Positions 36,266 to 46,312 of a stretch of DNA of 64,000 nucleotides are shown here, piece after piece. A program made the position numbers and the translations under genes. Origin of the DNA: Blattamonas nauphoetae (lineage: Eukaryota; Preaxostyla; Oxymonadida); NCBI GenBank assembly GCA_033064195.1, contig JARBJD010000092.1, forward strand, positions 1-64,000, given 5' to 3'. The notes beneath the pieces are model-generated. The model did not search any database. It was not told the origin of the DNA and saw only the letters and a list, made by a program, of their open reading frames with translations. Position 1 is the stretch's first letter. The number at the start of each line of letters is the position of its first letter.

Positions 36266-38074
36266 ATGAATCAACCTGATCCGAACGCTGCAGTAGAAGA
36301 GAACCGCCGTCGGAGGAGGAAACAACCGTACAAGCCTCGCCTGGACCGATTTCAGAAGCAAGAAGGCGGGTGGATGCGTGTTCGTGATGTTGACTTTCCG
36401 GGTCTCCAAACAGTCGACAAACATAAGAAATATCGGATGAGGATTTGCCACATATACGGCGAACCTCAAGAAATCTCACACCGACATTCATTCCTCACAG
36501 AAAACGAACAAAACCAACTATACAATTGGGTCATAAATTCAATCGAAATGAATATCTTCCCGTCGATAAACGAAATATGCCAGAAGGTTTTCTTCCGCTT
36601 TTTCATAATATTTCAGGCTGCCGAGGTGAAGCAGCAAAGGGTCTGTCTCGCTGTCATGCCCCATGTAACTCCACCAGACTGGAGCTGGGGAAAAAGTTCA
36701 TAAAGGGGTACGCGGACTTCATTCTCCGTCGTCCCCAAATTGTGGATGAAGCCAGGATACGCGCACGCACTCGTAACAACTTAACTCCCTTCTATGCACT
36801 CGTTCAAGACCTCTTCCAACTTCATCGGTACCGGCCAGAGCTAGTGTTTAATATGGATGAAACTTCGTCCACCACGAAATTTCAGCATCGGACACTGAGG
36901 GTGGGAACTCGTGGTCATCCTCATGTGATGACCCGAGAGCGGACAAGGGTCTCGGCGCTCACGCTTCTCATTGTGATTGGAGGCGATGGAACACGTCTCG
37001 ACACACACATCCTCGTCCCTCAGAGGATGTGGTTCCCTACACTAGATGACTATCACCCAAGAGGATTCACCTATCATTCAACAGCAACCGGCTGGATGAC
37101 AACTGATATGTTCGCTCACATCATCCTCGAACATATTCTTCCAGACATAATAAAAGGAGGGAGGAGATCAGGCCTCCTGACAATCCACTCGGTGCTCCTC
37201 CAGAGCGGTGTCTCATCGTTTTGGACGGACATTCGTCCCGAATCAACAGAGGATTGTGGCTGGGTGTTCGAGATAAGAACATTGATGTGGTCGTCCTACC
37301 CGCAAATACATCGGCCTGGACCCAGCCCTGTGACAAGTGGGTTAATGCCAACCTGAAGCGTCAGTTCACCCAGTTGACCCCGATTCCATCTGAACGAGAC
37401 AGACCAGCTCAAATGATTCCCTGGCTTGAGCGAATTCAGGCCTATGTTCGCCGAGCCACCGATGAAGCTCACATCAGAGCATCGTGGAGGGAGACAGGGT
37501 TGATCCCCCTCAACCCTGAAGTGGTCCTTGAAGGACTGCCACTCGGTCACCATGTCGTTCTCCCTCCCAATAGATTGTCTCTGTCTTCGGAGTTGATCAC
37601 TTCGGAGGCCTTTATGCAGAGGTGGGCTGCACACGATCAACATCATGGCCGGGAACTACACGTTTACAACCAACACCAGGAGATCCAAGCAGTTCTGCTT
37701 GAACTTGGTCTCGATTACGATGTCAATGATCTGGTCATCCCGGAACTTGTCAACGAGGACGATGATGAGAGAACTGACGATTCGAATGAGGTAATCGATG
37801 AAGGCGCAGAGCGAAGACGGCGGAATCTGCGACTTGAAAGAAGGAGCCCTTCAACACAGGAAGAGTCCGATGATGGTCAGGAAATGCATCGCTCACCGAT
37901 TCGTCTTGGGAGTCATAAAAGGAGAATACACTCGCCACGCGGTCGAGGGACCAGGGGTGCAGAAGGTGATCGCAAGGAAATAGCAATTGATTTGACAGAT
38001 GATAGTGAGGGTCGAGAAAGAAAACGCTATTTGAAATATGGCGCGGAGTTCTTTCATTTTCGGACGACAGAATG
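36266..38074 (+). mobile_element. pogo/Tigger-type DDE transposon, transposase frameshifted
   Basis: The transposase is read across three frames: an N-terminal Arg/Lys-rich DNA-binding region (NRRRRRKQPYKPRL, then a helix-turn-helix-like stretch to WSWGK), then FNMDETSS (first Asp), CLIVLDGHSSRIN (second Asp) and NTSAWTQPCDKWVNANLK (third Asp), the order seen in Tc1/mariner-superfamily pogo and jerky-type transposases. An acidic C-terminal tail follows (VNEDDDERTDDSNEV). Two single-base frame breaks are seen: at a run of A residues near 36690, and in the stretch around 37165-37185. An in-frame 30-nt GT-AG segment at about 36577-36606 may be an intron. Terminal repeats were not located. Inactive as written. 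Confidence 0.75.
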
Positions 38075-38085
38075 ACAGAGAAGTA

Positions 38086-38570
38086 ATACTGGCCGATGCT
38101 AATCTGCGATTGGTGGAACGATACTGGCCGATGCTAATCTGCGATTGGTGGAACGATACTGGCCGATGCTAATCTGCGATTGGTGGAACGATACTGGCCG
38201 ATGCTAATCTGCGATTGGTGGAACGATACTGGCCGATGCTAATCTGCGATTGGTGGAACGATACTGGCCGATGCTAATCTGCGATTGGTGGAACGATACT
38301 GGCCGATGCTAATCTGCGATTGGTGGAACGATACTGGCCGATGCTAATCTGCGATTGGTGGAACGATACTGGCCGATGCTAATCTGCGATTGGTGGAACG
38401 ATACTGGCCGATGCTAATCTGCGATTGGTGGAACGATACTGGCCGATGCTAATCTGCGATTGGTGGAACGATACTGGTCGATGCTAATCTGCGATTGGTG
38501 GAACGATACTGGCCGATGCTAATCTGCGATTGGTGGAACGATACTGGCCGATGCTAATCTGCGATTGGTG
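38086..38570. repeat. 35-bp minisatellite, homogeneous part
   Basis: About 14 nearly identical 35-bp units (ATACTGGCCGATGCTAATCT followed by GCGATTGGTGGAACG); only one or two substitutions are visible. Such homogeneity indicates recent expansion. It starts about ten bases after the transposase stop. Confidence 0.95.
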
Positions 38571-39432
38571 GAGCGTTCATGGCCGATGCTATTCAGCGAG
38601 TGGAGAAGCGTTAATGGTCGGATGATAATTCAGCGATTGGCGGAGCGTTCATGGCCGATGATATTCAGCGATTGGTGGAGTGTTCATGGCCGATGATATT
38701 CAGCGATTGGTGGAGCGTTAGTGGCCGATGATATTCAGCGATTGGTGGAGCGCTAATTGCCGATGATATTCAGCGATTGGTGGAGCGTTAGTGGCCGATG
38801 ATATTCAGCGATTGGTGCAGCTAATTGCCGATGATATTCAGCGTTTGGTGGAGCGTTCATGGCCGATGATATTCAGCGATTGGTGGAGCGTTAATGGCCG
38901 ATGATATTCAGCGTTTGGTGGAGCGTTCTTGGCCGATGATATTCAGCGATTGGTGGAGCGTTAATTGCCGATGATATTCAGCGATTGGTGGAGCGTTAAT
39001 TGCCGATGATATTCAGCGTTTGGTGGAGCGTTCATGGTCGATGATATTCAGCGTTTGGTGGAGCGTTCATGGCCGATGATATTCAACGATTGGTGGAGCG
39101 TTCATGGCCGATGATATTCAGCGATTGGTGGAGCGCTAATTGCCGATGATATTCAGCGATTGGTGGAGCGTTCTTGGCCGATGATATTCAGCGATTGGTG
39201 GAACGATACTGGCCGATGATATTCAACGATTGGTGGAGCGTTCATGGCCGATGATATTCAGCGATTGGTGGAGCGTTAATGGCCGATGATATTCAGCGAT
39301 TGGTGGAGCGTTCATGGCCGATGATATTCAGCGATTGGTGGAGTGTTCATGGCCGATGATATTCAGCGAGTGGAGGAGCGTTCATGGCCGATGATATTCA
39401 GCGAGTGGAGGAGCGTTCATGGCCGATGATAT
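38571..39432. repeat. 35-bp minisatellite, diverged part
   Basis: About 24 units of the same period but of a different subfamily (GAGCGTTCATGGCCGATGAT, then ATTCAGCGATTGGTG), with many substitutions (TTCTTGG, TTAATTG, GTTTGG) and one unit shortened near 38815. One unit of the first type (GAACGATACTGG) reappears near 39200. The array runs straight into the potassium transporter sequence. Confidence 0.95.
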
Positions 39433-41560
39433 TCTCACACCAGCCACGTCCACCGACACCGAAGAGAAGAAGGAGATCCCGCTCTTCGTGTTATCGCTGG
39501 AGTACCAGGCAATGAAGACGATCGTCAAAGCCATGCTTTTGGATGTGAGCTTGTGGATCTTGGTCCCCACGTTCTTCCTGTCCATCTATCTCGTGTCGGT
39601 CCCGTCTGCTCGTGACGTTGTTGCTCAGAACATGCAGACAGTCTGGACTCGTTCTGCATCTCTCTCGGCCAGTGGGAGTTACGGTTCCATTTTGTGGTTC
39701 TCGTATGAGCTAACTGTCACAGCTTTCATGTCATCTGGGTTTGTTATCGACAAAACCAACATGGTCATGTTGAATGACAAGCACGACGGGTTGTTCGATG
39801 GATGTAGTGATCGACGAGGATTTACATAGCCAGGCCTCGGGAGAGCGTGGACAGGAGCTTGTCATTTCGTATGTCCTCCACCATTCCCGTGAAATCTACA
39901 CTTCGTTGTTCGGATGTGTCGAAAGTATTGTCCTTGCTCTTGCATACCTTGCTCTCGTCGTTCTGGATTCCATTGCCCTTATTTTCCTGACCTATCCAAT
40001 CCTGCGCGATGCTGGCTCTGTGTCGTCACGTGTGATGGGACTGATCTGTCAGGGGATCTCTGATCGCTCTTGTGGGTTTGCGTTTGTGCCAATGACTGAA
40101 CTTCGAAGCGGAGGGCTTGCGCTTCTGTGCTTGACAAAACTCGTGTCGATCTATCCATTCACATTGACACTGCATGAGACTGCACTGCCTGTGAGTGGCG
40201 AGGAGATTGAGAGGGAAGAAAGGAAGGAACGAGAAGAGGCAGTGCTCGCAGATCGAGTCAGAAGAGGAGACAGTGAATTGTTTTCTCTCAACGACAGGCA
40301 GAGTCGCGATCAGTGATTGACCCCACACGATCGATATCCATACACAATCAGCGGCATTCCCACTCCTTTCTCCAATCCATTCTGGAATGAAGAAGAAGGT
40401 GCACAGGAAGATCACAACCGGGTATACCACAGAGACAGGACAAGTGCTGCATCTGAATCGTTCTTCGACAGTCCTCTCTCGTATACTGGTGCTGAAACAA
40501 CACTCGTGACACACCCACCGTCCTTCTTTGGCACTCCGACGCCAACCGTGACGCCATTGCAAACAACAGTGCACTCTCACTCCAATATGCACCTTGAAGC
40601 AACTCACCATCGTGGTGGACATCATCCGTACCTCTCGCCAACTGCGATCCACCACCACTTCGAGCCAAGTCCACAACCCAATTATGTTGACTCGAAGCGG
40701 CATCACGCTCGGACGTTCTACGCTGCACGTGCAGCGTAGAACGTCCGAAGAGGAGAGGCCGAGTTTGGTCGGAGAGGGTGTGTGATGCCGGTCATCGTTC
40801 CTTCCGAGACAGGCAGTAGGGATGAGGCCGAACAAAGCAGGATCCGATATGCAATTCAACGCCACCCAACTTCACTGAGTTCGCTGTTCATCCCTCCTCC
40901 AGACGAGCTCTCTCAACCAGCTCAACCTCCAACATCTTCTGCCCCAAAGTGCAGCCACCGGTTTCGTCGAAACCGCAACGCCATCCACTCCCTTCATCTT
41001 CGTTCGTCGCCACAAGCACCATCACACCACCGCCACTTCCGCCCTCGTCTTCACCGCATCCAGATTCTCGACCGTCCTCACTGCCATCCATGCTCACCCT
41101 GTCGCCTGCTCCATCTCCAACCTTCCTCTCTCGCCATCCAGTCCTTCTCGCCATCTATCGCATCTTTCAAGACATTCTTGCCGCTCAGCGTGACTCCACT
41201 CTCCTCCGAGATGTTGTGTGAGTGCTTGTCTTCTGGGTGGTCCTCGTTTCGATCGAGCAGTCGCGTCTCGATTCCACTTCTGACAGACTGACGTCTCTCC
41301 ATCTCCTCTTTGAACTGTCTTCAGCATACGCCAACGTGGGATTGAGTGTCGGAGCTTTCCCACCACTCAACACAGCCATCTCCCTCTCGGCGCCACTCAG
41401 TGTCTCTGCTCCACTCGTCCTCGCGTTGGTGATTCTCCTCGGAAAGCATCGAGAGATGTCAACCACAATCGACAAGTCGATTTCGGTTTCGTCTTTCGAC
41501 GGAGCAGCAGACGAGGCGTTGAAACTCCTTCCATGGACAGATCTCAGAGAAATGAAGTTG
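39419..41560 (+). pseudogene. Trk/HKT-type potassium transporter, truncated and broken
   Basis: Three parts of a Trk fold are visible. (1) A TM stretch, LEYQAMKTIVKAMLLD to IYLVS, plus a P-loop, SYELTVTAFMSSGFVI. (2) In another frame: LHHSREIYTSLFG, the P-loop ISDRSCGFAFVPM, and the helix LVSIYPFTL, equivalent to the 'HPRRCYT..LF', 'RTAGF' and 'YISVYP' blocks of fungal Trk. (3) IYRIFQDILAAQRDS, an in-frame TGA where Trk proteins have Trp, VFWVVLVSIEQSRL, the P-loop SSAYANVGLSVG, and GKHREMS. The first quarter of the protein is missing: the minisatellite abuts at 39432 and supplies the apparent start MADDI. A TGA also occurs at 40314-40316, inside a long hydrophilic loop, and at least two frame switches are present. 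Family role: potassium uptake at the plasma membrane. Not functional as written. Confidence 0.7.
40710..40747. repeat. Perfect 38-bp palindrome without spacer
   Basis: CGGACGTTCTACGCTGCAC followed at once by its exact reverse complement. It lies inside the hydrophilic-loop segment of the Trk relic, and the long plus-strand frame ends within it. The sequence on its two sides is not inverted any further. Confidence 0.95.
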
Positions 41561-42300
41561 ACTCAAGCTGGCCGTGATAGGAGAAGGAGAAAGCTCAGTA
41601 AGCGGAAGGACGCTAAACGGGAAGGAGTCGACGAGAACGAAGCAAGGAATGAATCGGAAGTGGTACAGGTCGAGGCACAAGTCGATCAGGATGAAGAGAA
41701 TCACGTATTAAATCCTTCAGGCCTCCCTCGCTTCTCTGAACTCATTTCTGAAATGGCGTGGTCGTCTTGTGTTTGGAGAGGAACAATAGAACTGCAGAAT
41801 GTGATTCCTGCTGAGAATAGAGTGGAGACGATGAATTGTGGTGGAGAGATGAAGACAGTTGTGGTGAACAAGATGGATACGCTTTACGAAAGACTCCACA
41901 CTTCGAAGATGGTGTTTGATCGGCGACATGTTGAGCAGATGATTGTTCGAGGATTGATGTGGCTGATGGAGAAGCGAATGGAGGAGACTGGACATTGATT
42001 GAGCTCACACTGCCACCCAACTGGAACTGAATGATGATATTCGATGGCAAGCGCCTGAGCAGACGAGGCGAGAAGTTGAAAAGAAGAGAAGGAAGGGAAT
42101 GCAGAACGCCCCCAAACGACTCACCTCACCAAAGCTGTGAATCCTCCCACCGTATCGTGTCACCAGCGACGATCTTGTTGAACATGTGGAAACACTCACA
42201 CTTGCCCTCATTTGCTACTCCACACATTATCTCGCCAATATCTAATTCAATGATGTTTTTTATGTCCGAACCTCTCAACACGATTGTTCACTCTTCATCC
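41561..42300 (+). pseudogene. Kinase-like cytoplasmic tail, decayed, continuous with the Trk relic
   Basis: Downstream of the last Trk P-loop the same frame runs into a basic juxtamembrane-like stretch (GRDRRRRKLSKRKDAKREG), an acidic linker, and MDTLYERLHTSKMVFDRRHV, a block I recall from the pseudokinase tails of receptor-like beta-helix proteins in this lineage. After the stop at 41998 another frame gives ELNDDIRWQAPEQTRREVEK, resembling the kinase APE region. Similarity is from memory and should be tested. The end is indistinct. Confidence 0.45.
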
Positions 42301-44430
42301 CCACAAACCTAGCTCTCCGAAGCGCATACCATTTGATCTCGGTCTTCCTCTTATTGCTGTGAAGGTCGCTGTGTCCTCACCCTGACAAGGCTGTCCACTC
42401 ATCGTAGATGTCACCGAGTGGGAAGACGAGGTGGACGGTCTGGACACGTCAACAGCAACACACACACTTTCCGCCTGTCCATCTACCACCCTTCACGCCT
42501 GTCCAACTCCCACCCAGCTCACCTGCCCTCTCTCAACGTCGCAACTCGTATCGTCTCAGCTTCTCTCTCATCTCGTGTCTATTCGTGAAAGAAAAACGAA
42601 CACTCTGAGTGACACTCTCTCGCAGCTTTTCTAGCTGTCTGAACACTTAACACACCAAATCTCCAACACTTCCTTCCCCCCTGTCACTTTTACGTCTTGT
42701 GCTTTCGTCGTCTCAGACTGTGAATTTCTCTCCGTTGAAAACACAACAGCATCATCCAGAAATCAGAATACTCCCTTTTCCAAATACATCTCGTCGTCAT
42801 CATTCTCGTCCTCAACCAACCCCAACAGCACCGATCCCATATGTTCCAGCAACTCGGTTTGGATTCATGACACGACAGAACGTTCTACACCTCAACATAA
42901 ACGCTCAAAATGTCGGACGTGGAAGCGATGAAATGTTTCTTTGTTCCGGCTCGACCCAACAGCTGACTCTCACGCAATTGGGAAACACATCGCTGAGAAA
43001 CGAGAAGTATATAATTGAACGATTCATTCGAAATGTCCAACACCCAAGTTGGAGAATGACTTATTTGGCTCTGTGACTTCTCCCAGAAACCCCGCGACGA
43101 TCTTCGACTCGCGTCCAATCTCGATTCTTCTGATGAAATGGGAAACAACACGTCAACTGGATCATCTTTTGACTTTCCTGTATCGGATCAGAGCTCGTTG
43201 AACGAAAGAAGAAAAGCCACAAACACAAGGACAGAAGGCAACTGTTCTGAAGGTTGGAGTTCGACAGGGCTCAGTGAGGTGGTCAATCCTCCCTTTCTAC
43301 GTCACCGACAAGCCCTCCACCAGCGACATTCTCGGCCCCCACCTCATAAACTCTACCGTGTCTTTTCAGATGTCATCGGATCGTGCCGATCACAATTCTG
43401 GATCAAGCGAAGATGGAGAAAACAACTGTTTGAGCGAAGTGTTGGTGGTTGCTTCTTTGTCAATTATTCTTCTTTCTCACCTTTACTCCCCATTCTTCTT
43501 CTCTCTCACCACTTTCGTCTTCTTTTTTCCCTCATCTCAGGTTTCTGAATCACACAAGATCCCCACCCTCGTATGGATCGACAGGACTGACTGTATCCTC
43601 ACATCCGACAACATCGAACCGAACTATGAAGTGATGATGCAGAAGAGGCTGTTCACTTCATCCCACAACTCCACGCATACGGTGTTCTCACGCGAGTACC
43701 GATCAAATTCAACAGACGAAGAGGAACACAAACATTGGATCTGTTTGCAGGTCTGAAAAAACCAAAACCGTCAGACAAAGACACATGTGTGTCGTTTGTG
43801 AACCAGACGCAGACAACATGGATTTCCTGAAATAGATGAATACTCTCGTGAAAGGCCCGATTCGAGATGCATTCTCTCGCCCACACACGAAATGAGCGTC
43901 GACCTCCCAAATTCATGCCACTGTTCTTGTTGTCAACCATTATTCCACGTACACATCCAGCTTCGCAATATCTATCCTGCTCATTCTTCGTACGGCACCA
44001 TTCATTCTTATTCCTCAACCTGGCTCGGTCTCGCTGAATGGCGACAGAACACTCGAGCTGAACCGAGTCAGCATCAACTTCTCGACAATTTGAACGCGAC
44101 AAGGGAAGAACCAGCTTCATCAAAACCGAGCCGTTCGTTCCGATACGCTCTCTTTCTGATTCGTTCTCTCAGTCTCATTCACTTCTGTCTGCGATCCAAA
44201 TTCTCACCGGTCACACACCGCACCAGTTCTCGATCCTCGTCGCTATTTTCAACACAAACGTTTTCCACTCTCAAACTCTCAGAAAATCTGAGCACACACT
44301 CCACTCGTCCTGAAAGCATCCTTTGCGTGCCAATATCTGAACTCAGAATCGGATCCAACAACAATGCGAAAGCAAAACGACATTTACAGCTGGATCTTCA
44401 CTTTCCCCGAGTGTGTACTTATCTCTGAAT
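42301..44430 (+). pseudogene. Heavily decayed coding sequence, beta-helix-like composition
   Basis: Plus-strand pieces in changing frames are Ser/Thr-rich with strand-turn patterns: FVVSDCEFLSVENTTASS near 42700, ILGPHLINSTVSFQMSS near 43340, and others to about 44420. A possible intron lies at about 43440-43540 (GTGTTG..CTCAG). No frame is open for long. The composition matches the giant secreted gene at 9866, so a dead relative is the best reading. Confidence 0.4.
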
Positions 44431-45239
44431 TGATCGCTCACTCTAACGCGAACAACACTCATTCCATTTGATCTTCGACACATAGAATTCGTTCACCCGT
44501 TGTGATGATCGTATGTTTCGTTCCTTTTTTGTTATTCTTTTGATAAACCATCTTTTTTTGTTCATTTCATGAGATTATGCATTCTCCAGAACAGATTATT
44601 ATGAAATAATATGAAATAACGGCAAAATAATGATAAAACTGGAAGTATATACGAATTCTGGGCTGAAGATCAAGGGTGTGGGTTTATCCGGAGTTGCGGG
44701 TTAAATCGAGTACGTTAATTTTGAAAAGAGCCAAAACACTATGGATGGTTTCACTTTTTTTATTTTTCTCCAAATTCTTAAAATCACTCAAATATGATGG
44801 AAAAGGGGTTTGTTTCGAAATTGAGCTTCGATCGTGACGAGAAACGACACTTTTTTGAAACGCCAATTGAACACATTTATTGTTTCAAAAACAGATGAGA
44901 GAAGATCATGAGGTGAGACAATGTGAAAAAAGAAGGTTCTACAATGGAGAGTACGGATAAGATGTATTGTGAAGAAATAGAGGCAAAATACTCAATAGTC
45001 TCGAAAATGCTCTATTGCACTTGAATTATCAGTTGAAATTAGATTTCTGCATGAACCCAGGAGTACAAGTATTTTTTCTTGAATTGGACACATGTTTGCA
45101 CCCATCTGGCAAGATCATCATCGATCGTGTCCTGAACACTCCTTTCCTTTGTCTATCTGAAATTATGAGAGATAATTGAGAACAAACAGGTTTTATATGT
45201 CTGTTTGACACTGGTGAAGAGACATTGGGACATCATTAT
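44431..45239. other. No supported gene; one terminal-repeat relic
   Basis: AT-rich sequence without coding signal. At 44680-44720, GGGTTTATCCGGAGTTGCGG resembles the terminal motif of the MITE at 22212-22686 and may be a solo remnant. Nothing else was recognised. Confidence 0.4.
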
Positions 45240-45261
45240 CTTAATCTCCAAGAGTAACCGT

Positions 45262-46105
45262 CATGGAAAAAGAGAATCCGCTTTCAGGTGCTACGAGTTT
45301 CAAAGAAAGTGAAAAGAGCACACCCGATCTTCACACATGTGACTTGATGTACATCGATCTGAGTGGAACGCAGTTTATCAAAGGTGGAGCAGTGAGGTCA
45401 CAATGAAGGTTGGAGAGTCAGTGCTTGAAAAGAGGATGTGTAGAAACGAAGTTTTGAGAGAAGATATCCGTGGAGATTGAGGACTTTAATCTGTTCCTGG
45501 AACAAGAATAGACAGAATTTGATAGAAAGACCAGTGAAACGGATGGATTCTTTCAAAATTATTGGGACACGTCGATCCGTCTCATCAAGTCATTCGATCC
45601 GAACGCCCATGGACTCATCGAGCCATCTGCCCAGCTCGATCATTGTGAGATCGTCTTTCAGAAAGCTCTTCAGCCGACTGCACCGTATTTGTCGATTTTA
45701 GGTCGAAATCAATCTGAATTCGAAAACTACCATCTTTCGAGATCTGTCATGTACCTTTCGAGCACACTCTTTCGTGTTGGTCCATTTCATCCCCCATCAC
45801 TCGACTTTGTTCTCACCTTTTCTGTTGAACTCACAACCAACGCTGTTCTTGTTGGCTTGAAACAGAAAAACTTACTTTCAGAACTTCTCTTCACCATCAG
45901 CTATTCGCTCAAAGAATGGCAGAAGAAAGGGTCAGAAGTGGCACAGGGTGGTCAACGGATGACGCTCGCTTTGCTGTCAGAAGGATTCGAAGACACGCTG
46001 GAACACATTGTGATCCGAAAACTGACTGGTAAAGATGGGAAAACAATCGTTGAATATTCTCACTCGATTTTGTGTTTTCTGGGATCGAATGTGAGATTAC
46101 GTTAA
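45262..46105 (+). pseudogene. ARM-like family member, internally deleted
   Basis: Begins with MEKENPLSGATSFKESEK, in the style of the family N terminus, but stops after about 47 codons. From about 45530 a single frame resumes (FFQNYWDTSIRLIKSF..PYLSILGRN) and runs to 46105 through the C-terminal block RSVMYLSSTLFRVGPFHPPS and SEGFEDTLEHIVIRKL, collinear with the end of the intact copy at 28942. The central helices are mostly missing. It is convergent with the minus-strand kinase gene ending at 46313. Confidence 0.6.
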
Positions 46106-46312
46106 TCTTCGGAGCTCTTCATAAACAGTGTTATCGTTTGTCGCTTCACTCTTTTTTTCGTTTCGAACTCTTCACAGCTGAATCTGAGCAGAAAAGATCG
46201 AGATAGAATAGCGGAGAGAACAAGAAAGACATCAAATAAGCAGAGAGAAAACGATTGTGAAGTGAATGGAGAGAACAGAATCAAAACAAGTGCAACAGCG
46301 AATCTGAATACT

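Noticed and set aside
38086-39432. CRISPR-like array
   Set aside because: The units are contiguous tandem repeats with no unique spacers, in an intron-bearing eukaryotic sequence.
39419-41998. TGA reassigned to tryptophan
   Set aside because: TGA clearly ends most intact genes here (for example 8800, 24968, 33000), so the two internal TGA codons in the Trk relic are better explained as decay.
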